A stretch of 33,761 bases of DNA from Phytomonas francai (taxonomy: Eukaryota > Euglenozoa > Kinetoplastea > Trypanosomatida > Trypanosomatidae), in NCBI GenBank assembly GCA_001766655.1, contig MJCC01000012.1:65916-99676 (forward strand), in the 5' to 3' direction. This document shows, piece after piece, positions 1-9,687 of this stretch (its first letter is position 1; the number at the start of each line of letters is the position of its first letter). The notes under the pieces are model-generated. The model was not told the origin of the DNA. It was given only the letters and a program-made list of their open reading frames with translations, and searched no databases. A program made the position numbers and the translations under genes.

Positions 1-847
1 CCTCCGGCTGCTCCACCGACTCCAATGAATCGGGAGCCGAGAAAGTGGGCGCGCCCGGACAAGGCTTGCTCTCACGCTCCACACCATACGAGGTCGCCAG
101 CTGATGGAGGCGGCGCCTTCGTTGACGATGACGCCGCCAGAGACGATCAAAGTTCTCGGTCATAAAGTCGGAGGCAAACAGGTACGGACTTCTCTCGTCT
201 ATGTCGTCGTCCAAAAGCTCATTCTCCCCTAGCGTATCCCATTTCGTCAGCACGTTCACGTGCGGGAGCTCGTGGTCAATCATCGTCGAAAGGGATAGCA
301 GGCAAGACGACACATAAGTCGGGAGATCCCTGGTGGCCACCCCAGCGTCGACGAGATGCACCGTGCAGAGGGAGCAATGGAAGCGCTTTTGAAGGATCGT
401 GCAGAGAGTGTGCAGCATGGTTGAGTTTAGGTAAAACTCTACCTGACCTGGACAGTCGATGAGCAAATACGGCGCCCGCAAAGGGGGCGACGAAGAACCC
501 GCAGCGGAACTCACAGGCGGCCTGCTGTCCAGCATCTCCTGCACCCGTCGCTGCACAGCCACCTCGATGCGCCCAACCAACCAATTCATCTCACCCTCCA
601 TTACCTCAGCGCAAAACAGATAGCTCCCATTTGGTCCCAAGTGTTCGACATCCATCACCACCCTATGCGAAACGAGTTCACGGACATCCACGTCGCAGGG
701 GTACGGGAACACACCCTCATTTGCTGGGTCTAAGTTGACAATGACGACTGGGCGCGTGGGATCGTAGACACTCAGAAACTGTCGCTTTCCCTCGCAATAG
801 GTGGTCTTTCCGCTGCCCGGTGGACCGCAGATGAGCTCACCGAACAT
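1..847 (-). CDS. GPN-loop GTPase, GPN2-like (3' end cut by window)
   Basis: I translated this by hand from the ATG at 847; the frame stays open to the window edge (282 codons), so the C-terminus is missing. The protein starts with a P-loop, GPPGSGKTT (about residues 8-16), followed by VNLDPANE (G2 region), the family-defining GPN insertion LGPNG (about 70-74), the G3 motif DCPGQVE, and a G4-like TKWD. Glycine-Pro-Asn-loop GTPases are cytoplasmic factors needed to assemble and import RNA polymerase II and related complexes. VNLDPANEG and LGPNG with a long middle insertion resemble GPN2 more than GPN1 or GPN3. A Ser/Pro-rich insertion lies before DCPGQVE. The segment just before the window edge is Arg-rich, which is not typical. 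Family assignment is firm; the paralogue choice is moderate. Confidence 0.9.
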   Translation of the reverse strand, partial: MFGELICGPPGSGKTTYCEGKRQFLSVYDPTRPVVIVNLDPANEGVFPYPCDVDVRELVSHRVVMDVEHLGPNGSYLFCAEVMEGEMNWLVGRIEVAVQRRVQEMLDSRPPVSSAAGSSSPPLRAPYLLIDCPGQVEFYLNSTMLHTLCTILQKRFHCSLCTVHLVDAGVATRDLPTYVSSCLLSLSTMIDHELPHVNVLTKWDTLGENELLDDDIDERSPYLFASDFMTENFDRLWRRHRQRRRRLHQLATSYGVERESKPCPGAPTFSAPDSLESVEQPE

Positions 848-867
848 GAAAGTAGTTCAAACTAACA

Positions 868-887
868 CTACAAAAGAAAAAAAGATG
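868..887 (-). promoter_or_regulatory. probable trans-splice acceptor of the GPN2-like gene
   Basis: On the minus strand a T-rich tract (T runs broken by one C) ends in GTAG about 20 bases before the ATG at 847. This is the classic layout of a trypanosomatid spliced-leader acceptor: pyrimidine tract, then the first AG, then a short 5' UTR. The site is inferred from sequence only. Confidence 0.6.
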
Positions 888-1266
888 TAAACTGTACCTT
901 GTCCCTCCTCGGATTATTACTAAACACGCACCGTGCAATGAAAACGAGCACACAGATAAAATGATTAAATCACAGAGAAGGAAATGCTTCTAGTTCGCCC
1001 TCGTCACCATTCTCGGGAAGACACCGGAGGGTGAAAAGCAGTGCGGCGCAATCCGTATCGTTTAAGACAAAAGAAGCAACACACCTACTAAACTGTAGGA
1101 AAAATCATTTCACATGGATTATATGAAAGCATCTCTAATGTAAAATGCAAAATTATTACCCATTAAAGTGTTAATAAAATTTGAATTGCTCGACAAAAAA
1201 GCGGTTCCTTCGCGGGGTTGGTCAGACGACAATGAAAATTGTTGAATCAGAACAATCGCTAATTGC
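888..1266. other. intergenic spacer
   Basis: AT-rich spacer between the GPN2-like gene and the polymerase gene. It presumably carries the 3' UTR of the upstream polymerase transcript. I see no convincing ORF, RNA gene or repeat here. Confidence 0.6.
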
Positions 1267-2598
1267 TTAGGGAAGATTATCCACGAAACTGCCGGTGTAA
1301 ATGTTCGACGTTAAATCCCACACATGCTGCGGCCTATTCTGGTAATGCTTCGCGGCCTCGCGCACTTTATACCAGCTGCCATGGTAATGGAGAACATTTT
1401 GAAAGATACCGGAAAGGGCCTTCTCAATAGAAGACTCAGAGGCACACTTGTCAATCAAAGAGCACACCGCGTCGGCGGTCTTTTTAAAAAAAGGTACAAT
1501 AATCTTGGCGTAAGTACTGGCTGATTTAGCACAGTTCAGACCCGAAGTGACCGGATTAATGACATAAAGCTCGTGAGTTGGCTGCTTCTCGAAGCTTGTT
1601 CGGCGTACGTAATCGATTCCACGCCTTTTAAAGTCAAAGGTCTCTCCATAAAACTTCAAGAAGCCTGAAAAGAGGAGAGCAAGGCTCGTATGAAACTCAG
1701 CTGGATACGTTTTCATGACCTCCGTTTGGAGGAAGAACAACACCATCAGAGCGATGGGGAAAGAGCCCAAGCCTCCTTGGCTCGGGTCGCCGATGCCATT
1801 GCTCGCGACCATGGTCTTTACAAGGACGGTGAGCGCCCTAGCCATCTCATTCCCCGGACGCATATACTCCATGCAGAGAAAGTGAGAAGAAATAAGCCCG
1901 TCACGCACAAAAGAGAGATCCACGTCTACGCCCGTACCACCGTGTAGACACTTCACGATAGGCACCTTGGCGTGCACGAGAGAAAGAATCCCAGAGAAAT
2001 GCCGCGTGCGGCGCAGCAGATTACCGACGGTTCTAATGGCCTTTGCGATGTTTCTCTTCCGCTCCTCCGTCCGAGAGGAGGACGGCGTCTCCACGGCCTC
2101 CAGGGCGTTCACCACCACCAAGGGCATCCCAGCTGCTTTCCCGTTGCACGACTCCCCCGCCCCCGCTCGGACGTCGTCCCCGGCCCGCCGCAGTATCGCG
2201 CAGTCGAGGTCGCTGCTCACCGTCACGAGGCCCGTCAGCGCGCTTCCGTACGCCTCCACGTGCAGGCCGACCGCGGCCAGCGTCGTCTCCAGGTCCTGCA
2301 GGACGCGCAGCCGGCGCGCCCGCTCGGCCGCCGTCGGCGTGGTCGCCCGGAGCAGCGTCGCGAGCGCCCGGTCGAGGGCCGTCGGGGCGGCGACGCGGCC
2401 GCACGCGGGCCCCGCCGCCACCGCCGCCGCGAACGGGAGCTCGCAGACGGCCTGGTAGACCATCCCGGACGGGGGGGTCCTCTCGCAGAGACGGGGGCTC
2501 CGGCGCGACGAGGGGGGGGTCCTCTCGGAGTAACGGGGCCTCCGGCGCGGGGAAGGCCCCGCCGCCGCCACGGTCCTCATCGGGGCTGCGCCCTGCAT
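1267..2598 (-). CDS. non-canonical poly(A)/poly(U) polymerase (nucleotidyltransferase)
   Basis: A 443-residue protein of the DNA polymerase beta-like nucleotidyltransferase superfamily, which adds A or U to RNA 3' ends. The signature is clear: GS at residues 118-119, the metal-binding pair in DLD (130 and 132), and the third carboxylate in VDVDLSF (about 227). A GGLGSFPI motif follows at 275-282, then a PAP-associated-like segment containing INPVTSGLN. It lacks the long extra domains of editing TUTases. Nucleotide preference cannot be read from the sequence. The N-terminal 45 residues are Arg/Pro/Ser-rich with an internal imperfect repeat (ERTPPS twice). The ATG at 2598 is the outermost; 2580 and 2463 are alternatives, and a pyrimidine tract ending near 2594 would favour 2580. 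DNA for the first half is extremely GC-rich. Confidence 0.85.
   Translation of the reverse strand: MQGAAPMRTVAAAGPSPRRRPRYSERTPPSSRRSPRLCERTPPSGMVYQAVCELPFAAAVAAGPACGRVAAPTALDRALATLLRATTPTAAERARRLRVLQDLETTLAAVGLHVEAYGSALTGLVTVSSDLDCAILRRAGDDVRAGAGESCNGKAAGMPLVVVNALEAVETPSSSRTEERKRNIAKAIRTVGNLLRRTRHFSGILSLVHAKVPIVKCLHGGTGVDVDLSFVRDGLISSHFLCMEYMRPGNEMARALTVLVKTMVASNGIGDPSQGGLGSFPIALMVLFFLQTEVMKTYPAEFHTSLALLFSGFLKFYGETFDFKRRGIDYVRRTSFEKQPTHELYVINPVTSGLNCAKSASTYAKIIVPFFKKTADAVCSLIDKCASESSIEKALSGIFQNVLHYHGSWYKVREAAKHYQNRPQHVWDLTSNIYTGSFVDNLP
2469..2545. repeat. imperfect tandem repeat in the N-terminal coding region
   Basis: Two adjacent units of about 36-40 bases, each with a G run followed by tcctctcg and a g-cctccggcgcg-like block, encode the repeated ERTPPS segments of the polymerase. 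This points to replication slippage in a GC-rich, possibly disordered tail. Confidence 0.55.
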
Positions 2599-3151
2599 CC
2601 ACAGACGAAAAGACGCGGGGAAGCGAGAGGACGGGACAAAATGATGTCACGCTGCAAACCTTCCGTCCACCAGTCCCCCGATGAAACAAGAGGCAGCAGG
2701 AAGACGGATGTGAATCCAACCTCGGGAAATAGAAACCGTTACACAATAAACCTAAAGAGGGAAAGGGGAAGGCAAAGGTAAAGGTAAAGCGCATCGAAGA
2801 TGGAGAATACATCGCAGAACATTCGAGCACTAAGAAGCAACTCATACCTGCTAGGTCTCCTCGTCCCCCAAGTGCCGGGGCAATCGAGGGAAGAAACGCG
2901 ACTTCGTCAGACGTTTTCTTGTCTGTCCTCCTTTCTTCGTAGGATGTTGGGACACATCCTAAACGCGTCGATGAATGACGCACATACATAAAGAAACGGA
3001 TAAGATCCGTTTAAGAACCATAATATACACACAATACCCCGGAAGCGGTAACACGCATGCCTGCCCGCGTGGGCCATTTGCTGCAAAGGACTTCGTACCT
3101 CCATGCATGGTTTCTGCTATCTACATTCCGTTTTCCCCATTTTTAAGCATT
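2599..3151. other. intergenic spacer
   Basis: Contains purine-rich stretches on the plus strand (pyrimidine tracts in the transcribed sense) at about 2620-2640 and 2755-2790. These are possible splice-acceptor tracts for the polymerase gene. The remainder would be the 3' UTR of the LRR gene. The open frames here look like chance. Confidence 0.5.
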
Positions 3152-4447
3152 TCACACCCCCGCTTGCGACTCGAAGATCGCATTTGCAGATGGAAAATTG
3201 CCTTGCTTTTCGGCCCGATTCTTTTCTAACCATTCCTCAAGCGTCGTTCTCCACTTATTTTGCGTTGCTCGGCTCGCCCGGTTGCCTTCAAGGATCAAAC
3301 TCGACAATTGTGCATTAATTTGGGCCGCTTCCAGAAAACACAGCGCGGCGGGTTCGCCAAAAGGGTTCATGGACACGTCGAGAACCGATAGTGAGATGCT
3401 ATTTGCCGTGGCCTGTGCGACTGCCGACGCGCTTTCGTCGTCCAGCTGATTGTCGGATAGGTTAAGCTCCTTAAGCGTCTGAGACCGGGAGAGGAGACTG
3501 GCGAGGTGGGTGCCGCCGGAGGGCCCCAACGAGCAGGAGCTGAGGTCGAGCCGCTCCAAAGCGCTCCTCTTGTTTGACAAGAGCGCCCCCACCAACGCAC
3601 TCGCCCCGTCCGACCCTAGCGGGTTACCGGAAAGACAGAGAGACTGGAGGGAGTAGTTATTGGCCAGCCCATCGACCACAATCCGCTGCACACCAGCGCC
3701 CGTGATGGTATTTAGGCGAATATCCAGCTCTAAAAGCGTCTCGTTGCGCGCCAGCATGTCGGCTATACCTCCAGCTGCCGCGTCCGTGGCATTGTTGCAG
3801 CCCAAAGTCAACCGCGTGACCTCCTTGTTCGCCCGCATCGCCTCGCACGCGCACCTCACCCCAGCCTCGCCAAGGCAGTTCCCGTATAAACGCACCACGC
3901 GAAGCGTCAGTGCTGGTTTAGCAAGGAGCGTCGCAATGTGCTCAGCCCCGCCTCGCCCGATATCGTTCCCGGAGAAATCTAGAAATTGCAGGTAGGTGTT
4001 CTTCTCGAAGAAGCGAGCCGTCATCTCAGCTCCCTCCGCGCCCAGCTTGTTGTTGGAAAGGTTGAGGTGGTTGACAGTAGTGGAGGCGCCAATCGCCTTC
4101 AATAGCTTGCGCACATCCGCAGCCACCAACTTGTTCCCACGAATGTCAATAGCTCGGATGCAGGCCGATGTATTGACAATGCTCGCTAGGGCATCGCAAC
4201 CGTCCCTGCCAATGTCGTTGAACCGCAGCCGAATCTCATTCGCCTTTGAGACGTCTAAATTGGAAATAAGGTGGCGAGCCCGTACAGGCCCGAGGTTGTT
4301 GTCCATTAAATCCACGCTCTCCAATGACGAGAGCGCTTCCTGATTGCTAAGCGCATGGTAGAGACTATCGATCATTTCGTCCGTCAGCGAATTGCCAATG
4401 AACTCGATCGCCCGGACTGGGGCAGATACAGAGCTCTTGAATTGCAT
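3152..4447 (-). CDS. leucine-rich repeat protein, ribonuclease-inhibitor type
   Basis: A 431-residue protein built almost entirely of RNI-type leucine-rich repeats. Recurrent units of about 28 residues read like L..LDLSxNxLGxxGAxxLAxLL, for example LNLSNNKLGAEGAE, LDFSGNDIGRGGAE and LNLSDNQLDDESA. I count roughly 11-12 units between about residue 15 and 400. Such proteins form curved protein-binding scaffolds; in flagellates many belong to flagellar or cytoskeletal complexes, but nothing here identifies the partner. No signal peptide or membrane span is seen. The ATG at 4447 is the first true methionine in frame; further upstream only a TTG is available. A T-rich tract ending in TTTTAG lies about 60 bases upstream. 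Repeat class is certain; function is unknown. Confidence 0.85.
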   Translation of the reverse strand: MQFKSSVSAPVRAIEFIGNSLTDEMIDSLYHALSNQEALSSLESVDLMDNNLGPVRARHLISNLDVSKANEIRLRFNDIGRDGCDALASIVNTSACIRAIDIRGNKLVAADVRKLLKAIGASTTVNHLNLSNNKLGAEGAEMTARFFEKNTYLQFLDFSGNDIGRGGAEHIATLLAKPALTLRVVRLYGNCLGEAGVRCACEAMRANKEVTRLTLGCNNATDAAAGGIADMLARNETLLELDIRLNTITGAGVQRIVVDGLANNYSLQSLCLSGNPLGSDGASALVGALLSNKRSALERLDLSSCSLGPSGGTHLASLLSRSQTLKELNLSDNQLDDESASAVAQATANSISLSVLDVSMNPFGEPAALCFLEAAQINAQLSSLILEGNRASRATQNKWRTTLEEWLEKNRAEKQGNFPSANAIFESQAGV

Positions 4448-4936
4448 CAAAACAAACCAAGGATGCACTAATAGCAAGCCTCTCCCCTTCCCTTAGCGAA
4501 TTCTAAAATAAATTAACCAAAAACTCAAGTAGGAGTCAACTCTTCACATTCATAGATGGATTAAGCAGGGTGCTTGTTGTTTCGTGCAAGGAAAAAGACG
4601 TGCAGTAACAGCAGCCCCAAACATTTACCATCCACATGCATTTTCCCTCATGATATTGAGAAGAAAATTAGAAATAACAGATAAGCGGGGATTTTATATA
4701 CCAAGAAAAGACTTTTCAAGTAAAATATATACAGGTATGTCACCGGATACGGTGAAATACGTTTCACAATGAAAGAAGATCATGAATAGACATGCGGTCC
4801 ATTACTTCATGAGACAATTAAGACGATGCTTACTACTATTTCACATTATATCGTCCTTTTCTTGGGGAAAAGAAACTGTGTCACAGAACCCTTATACGCT
4901 TTGATGGGGCTCCATACTGGACTGAGTGTAAATTGC
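4448..4936. other. intergenic spacer
   Basis: AT-rich sequence, expected to hold the 5' UTR of the LRR gene and the 3' UTR of the gene to its right. The 62-codon plus-strand frame here has no coding character. I see no RNA gene or repeat. Confidence 0.5.
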
Positions 4937-5302
4937 TCAACCCAATGAAAACACCTTCAGCCACTGTGACATGGCTCGAAGACGGATCGGGTCTACGCTG
5001 GAAGGTTGAGAATTGCGGGGAAAGGCCGTTCCGCCGCGCGCCCAGGTCGGCCTCCTCGCGGGCTTACTGCAAAACTGCAGTGGATTAGATCCCGGGGGAC
5101 AGTCTGAACTTTCCGTTGGCGATGTTTCGTCCGTCCCCGATTTGCGGGGCGTCTCAGCGGCTTCAGATACCTTACCGGAATCGCTACATCCCGTCACACA
5201 ATTGCTGAGCGTGAAGGTCGGGATGTTGAATCTTGACTCCCTGTCCGATGAACGCGTGACAATCGTGGGCACGTTCACGCAGTTCTTTTTGCGGTGGCGC
5301 AT
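4937..5302 (-). other. open frame continuing in phase after the UAG of the upstream gene
   Basis: After the TAG at 5315-5317 the same reading frame stays open for 125 codons to a TGA at 4937-4939, with its first ATG at 5300-5302. The encoded sequence is Ser/Thr/Pro/Arg-rich, like the tail just before the TAG. Only about 12 bases separate the TAG from this ATG, too short for an independent trans-spliced gene. It is therefore a stop-interrupted C-terminal extension, a readthrough product, or 3' UTR that is open by chance. I recognise no domain. Confidence 0.4.
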
Positions 5303-5314
5303 CTCACACGAGGG

Positions 5315-8300
5315 CTAGCCTCGCCCACAACCCTCATCACTTGATCCGGTACGCGTGGTCGGGGAGCTTTGCACTGATGTCTCCTTTAGATTAGAAAAAG
5401 ACCTCCTCAACAGCCGATTTCGCACCGACTGGAATGTCTTCGTTAGACTGCCACGCTTCACGGCAGCAAGGTACCTGAATAATCCCCGTCGAGATGGGTG
5501 AGCGTCGTCAGCGGAGGAAAGCGGTGACCGGCGCTCCCTTTTTACCGCAAAGGACGCCGCATGACGAAGGATGGGAAGATCTCCTGTGTTGGGGTCGTAG
5601 CTTGCGCCAAAGCTGGGTAGCACTGTTTTGTGGTCCCAATTTCGGAAGGATTGCAGGACCTCGGAGTCGGCCGAGCTGCCCCTGAGCGCCGCCGCCTGCA
5701 CACGAAACACCTTGTCGATCATCTCCGCCATGGGGAAGGCAACCGCATCCAAGGTCCCAGCCTCGCTCACAGCAGACAAAGAAGGCATCGGAAAGATTTT
5801 CGTCGTCGTGAACCGGGCTGGCTGCGAAGCGGAGTCCGCTATGGTCGCGCACGCTTCCGATTTCGCGGCCTCAAAAGGCGCCTCTAGCCGGCTTTCCGCA
5901 TCGAAACGCAGCGTGTGGTCGCAAGCGTCGCCTCTGCTGCGTGGGCGATTCGGCAGGAAGGATTGCACGACATTGAAGTCGATCCAGGAGTGGTCCACAG
6001 GGATCTCCAGCGCCAGGGCCTCGTCGATGAGGGGGAAGGCGCGGTACAATTCCGATTTGAGCTGCAACTTATTCAAGTGCTGCGTGGTCTTGACGTGCGT
6101 TTCGTAGTAAAGAAGCTTCATAAGCTTGATATAGATGAACGAGCTGCCGCCGTCTACCTCGCCGGGGGGCGACAGTGCGCAGTGTTTTTTTTCGTGGAAA
6201 AGCAGCCTTCGCCGAATGCTCATGGGATCTCTGCCGATGCCCAGTTGGCCAAAAGGGACGAACATAAAGAACGCGACCGCCATCAGAGGCTCAAACACCG
6301 TAAGGATCGCGTGGGGGATAACCACAAAAACATAGGTCGCGACGTCCGTTAGCAAAAGCGAAATCCATTGCAGGAGCCCAACCATCGGCTCGTCAACAGA
6401 CGGCAAGAACCATATCCGCGAGGTGAAAGGCATCGTCAGTGTCGTCACAACCACAAGGAAAAGAAACGTGAGAAATGAATTGTTGGGAAACACCCATTTA
6501 TCGGAAAAAGTGATTTGGAGGATGTTCACCATATTAAACATCACAACGCTGCGCATCACGAAGATGAAGCGGTTGATTCGGCCGGTGCAAAAGTGCAGCT
6601 CCTCAAGCAGTGATTGGACGAGGTTCCTCCTAGTGAAGGCCATAATCAAACCGTAGACAAGAAATATCGGAGGTAGGAAGAACGTCCATGAGGCCGGTAT
6701 CCGGAGCAGCTCCGCCGTGGCCTCCGAAAAAAAAAGTTTGTAGGGCGTCAGGTTGAGGATGAGCATGAAAACGTATATAACCCAGTTTATAAAGACCAAC
6801 GCTATACTCACGAGAAATCGCTTCGTAAAGCGCCGTTTCAACGAGCCAGGGCCATACTCCACGGGAAGGAGCGTGCGGTAGTAAAAGGTGTAGGTTATCC
6901 CTTTGAGCCCCATCCACTTTTGCGTGCTCAAAACCTCGTTTGAGTGGGGAAAATCCTGAAAGTTCTTCTGCGAAGCATCCATCGCATCGGAGACATTGTT
7001 GTCGAAAAAAAGAGCCAGCGCCCACGTCGTTTGGGCAAGTATTATTTTAGGAAAACGGCGGGATACCAATATCGCCCGCAGAACGAAATCGGGCTCGTCG
7101 CTCATGATCGCCACGCGTGCGGCCACGATGTCCCCTAGTACGGAATGGGGGTAGTACGTGCGGATTTGCTGCACGCAATGGCGGCAGAGGTCAATAATCT
7201 GAATACACGCTTTACCATCAAGAGGCCTAGCTTTGCCGCCCCGTAAACTTACCTCAGATGCGATCTTGGAGATCATGCGTCTGTCCTTTTTCGTGAGCAT
7301 ACTGTACAGTCCATTGAGGGAGTAAGAACTCGAATTGGTCGTGGGGGCCTCATCCACGAGACATTTTTGGATATCACTCTGCAGAGCGTGCTCTAATACG
7401 GTGAAGCCAATTTTACACGCATAGTAGTACACATGAAGCGGAAAACAAGACGTGAACGCGAACTCGGTCGACCCCACAATTTCATCCGCGAGCTCGACCG
7501 CACAGCACACAGCACTCCACGCCTCAGTGTAGCACCGATGATGAAATAAGCAATACTGCTGGTTCATATAAAAAGGCAGCAGCTGCCGAGTGCTCGCATA
7601 GAGCGGGAGCTTTTTGGGGTAAAGTTGCTCAAAGGCAGGCGTCCCGCGCTTCACATGGACCCCCGTTGGCAATAAGCCACCGAAGAAGGAGGGGCAGAGG
7701 TAAAGATAGACCAACTGATGCGGCGCCTCGATAGACATTTCCAAGATGGTCGTCGAGTCCTCCCGCGCGACAGAGGCGCGCAGGATAATCTCCTTCAAGG
7801 ATTGTCGAAGTTGCTGGGGCGGGGCGAAGCTGAGCGCCGCCTTGGCTATCAGGACCGCCTCATCCACCTGCCCAAGCTGCAGTAGGGTGAGGGTGTGGAC
7901 GTAGTAGGCGGTCGAGAGAACGTGCACCTGGGTTGGTAGGAGAGCGTCGACGGCTTCGTTCCGGGAGAGGAAGCGCTCCAAAGGCTCGGCTGCCTCACGC
8001 AGAGGCAACCCGTAGAGACCCAGTGCGCAGCCAAACATCGATACGTACTCAGAAGGCGTGCCTTTCCCGTTACTTTCCTCCCTCATGACCGCTATAATGT
8101 CTTCTGCTGCCTCGGGCCGGCGCCCAAGCTCAAGTAAGGCCCAGCAGCGAACCACAAGCATGGAGATGCGGTAAAACTGTTTCTCGGGAATGTGTACCGC
8201 CCGATCGCCTGTTTTCGCCTTCTGCTTTGCATCCTCAGACAGCATCTTCAAAAAGCGCGAGGCGGATGTCACGCTGGTGCGATAACGTTGCGTGTAGAAC

Positions 8301-9070
8301 GCTGTGAGGGCGGCTACAAAAAACACCTCCCATTCGCTGCACTGCGATAGAAGGAATTCAAGCGCCTTCTCTTGCGTCAGCCCTCCCGAATCGCTAACCA
8401 TATGGAAAGAGTCAAACTCGTCGCATGCCTCTGCGGGCTCGGTGTGCGGAAACGAAAAAAAGTGGCGGAACCAAGCATTATGAACAGGCGACGAATACGG
8501 CTGCGCCGCCTTGACATCGTTCAAAAGAGTCAAGGCGATGATATACCAAAGGTGAAGGTCTCGCCAGCTCACCAACCGCATCACCACCGCAGTCACACGC
8601 GCATACTTCGAGAGAGCGCTGTCAAGGTTGGGCGGATGCACGTTCGCCTCGCCAAGACTAGCCGATGAAGAAAGAACGGAAAGGCAATCAAGTGGCAGAT
8701 CCTTAGTCTTTTCCTCTTTCAGCACCCTGTCACATTCGCGCGTGGTCAACCACTTTGCCATGACCAGATTGTGCCTCTGGAGCATTGACTCCGGAGTCAG
8801 GGTGTTCAGCCTATGCTTGCTGCTTTCCCCAAGGAGATCACCCACGACCTGGCAGGTAGACACAATATATGCCTCGATGACGAGCAGAGCATGATGGCAC
8901 TCACCAGAGAGCGCAAGCGACGCAGCCCAGACCACTATATCGTTTTCCAATGAACCTAAACGCTTGGCCTCTGCGAGATTCCCTAAGCTGAGGTATGTCC
9001 ACGCCCACTCCGATCGTCGCACAATAAAGTTCTCAAGCAAATCATACCGATTGAAATCATCCTCAGGCAT
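5315..9070 (-). CDS. large helical-repeat protein with multi-span membrane region
   Basis: A protein of 1251 residues from the first true ATG (9070); the frame extends to 9118 but that codon is TTG. The N-terminal ~700 residues are helical with TPR-like spacing: Ala-rich helix pairs such as LELGRRPEAAEDI and LLQLGQVDEAVLIAKAAL. A hydrophobic region at about residues 745-945 holds some five or six membrane spans, including segments containing FLVSIALVFINWVIYVF, FLTFLFLVVVTTLTM and ATYVFVVIPHAILTVF. The C-terminal ~250 residues are hydrophilic and Ser/Arg-rich, probably cytoplasmic and disordered. I do not recognise a named family. The TPR-like half suggests a membrane-anchored scaffold. See the separate entry on the in-frame extension past its UAG. 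Confidence 0.8.
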   Translation of the reverse strand: MPEDDFNRYDLLENFIVRRSEWAWTYLSLGNLAEAKRLGSLENDIVVWAASLALSGECHHALLVIEAYIVSTCQVVGDLLGESSKHRLNTLTPESMLQRHNLVMAKWLTTRECDRVLKEEKTKDLPLDCLSVLSSSASLGEANVHPPNLDSALSKYARVTAVVMRLVSWRDLHLWYIIALTLLNDVKAAQPYSSPVHNAWFRHFFSFPHTEPAEACDEFDSFHMVSDSGGLTQEKALEFLLSQCSEWEVFFVAALTAFYTQRYRTSVTSASRFLKMLSEDAKQKAKTGDRAVHIPEKQFYRISMLVVRCWALLELGRRPEAAEDIIAVMREESNGKGTPSEYVSMFGCALGLYGLPLREAAEPLERFLSRNEAVDALLPTQVHVLSTAYYVHTLTLLQLGQVDEAVLIAKAALSFAPPQQLRQSLKEIILRASVAREDSTTILEMSIEAPHQLVYLYLCPSFFGGLLPTGVHVKRGTPAFEQLYPKKLPLYASTRQLLPFYMNQQYCLFHHRCYTEAWSAVCCAVELADEIVGSTEFAFTSCFPLHVYYYACKIGFTVLEHALQSDIQKCLVDEAPTTNSSSYSLNGLYSMLTKKDRRMISKIASEVSLRGGKARPLDGKACIQIIDLCRHCVQQIRTYYPHSVLGDIVAARVAIMSDEPDFVLRAILVSRRFPKIILAQTTWALALFFDNNVSDAMDASQKNFQDFPHSNEVLSTQKWMGLKGITYTFYYRTLLPVEYGPGSLKRRFTKRFLVSIALVFINWVIYVFMLILNLTPYKLFFSEATAELLRIPASWTFFLPPIFLVYGLIMAFTRRNLVQSLLEELHFCTGRINRFIFVMRSVVMFNMVNILQITFSDKWVFPNNSFLTFLFLVVVTTLTMPFTSRIWFLPSVDEPMVGLLQWISLLLTDVATYVFVVIPHAILTVFEPLMAVAFFMFVPFGQLGIGRDPMSIRRRLLFHEKKHCALSPPGEVDGGSSFIYIKLMKLLYYETHVKTTQHLNKLQLKSELYRAFPLIDEALALEIPVDHSWIDFNVVQSFLPNRPRSRGDACDHTLRFDAESRLEAPFEAAKSEACATIADSASQPARFTTTKIFPMPSLSAVSEAGTLDAVAFPMAEMIDKVFRVQAAALRGSSADSEVLQSFRNWDHKTVLPSFGASYDPNTGDLPILRHAASFAVKRERRSPLSSADDAHPSRRGLFRYLAAVKRGSLTKTFQSVRNRLLRRSFSNLKETSVQSSPTTRTGSSDEGCGRG

Positions 9071-9118
9071 TGACAGCACAACTAGGTGCCAAGTATAAAA
9101 TGAGGGAATACGCTTCAA

Positions 9119-9687
9119 TAATAACTCAGGTCTGTTGGAAAACTCACAAATGAAAAGGTTTACATAATTGTTTCAATAGAAGAATATCACGCCACTGGGA
9201 CTGGAGACTACGAGGGCACCAAAAGAAAAGCCGTCCGGAATAGTAATCCTGAAAAAAAAAGACAATGTCGAATTGAGCTAAGTCTGCCCGCTATAGGCTT
9301 CGGTCCAATAAACAATTAAACTCCTTTAAGACCAACTACGTACACTTCACCTATATACAAAAGGGAGAATTACACCAAATAAAATTCCAAAAAGGGAAGG
9401 TAAAACAACCGGACACTTTGGGGAAAAAGTCAGACATCGTCAAGACACATCCTTTTGCAGAGCGTACCCCATAACATAATAAGATGTTCAGCTCATAATA
9501 GAAATAATAAGCATTGACCCTGGTTAGATCTCTCTTGTATTGAACCCGAAAACATTAAGACGTCAAAGATCGATGAAGGTAAAAAAGGAAATCTTATAAT
9601 AAACGAAAATACGAAAAACAAAAGATCTATAAAATGGATCATTGAATGATCCGGGAGAGTTGAGCGCCGCCCGCTCTTTCACTTCCC
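9119..9687. other. intergenic spacer (H3 3' UTR side)
   Basis: AT-rich, with several A-rich runs. It should contain the 3' UTR of histone H3 and the splice acceptor of the large membrane protein gene. I see no stem-loop of the metazoan histone type, no ORF of coding quality and no repeat. Confidence 0.5.

Noticed and set aside
1972..2989. Several long open frames on both strands overlapping the polymerase N-terminus
   Set aside because: Stop codons are rare in this very GC-rich segment. Only the frame with the GS...DLD signature shows family conservation.
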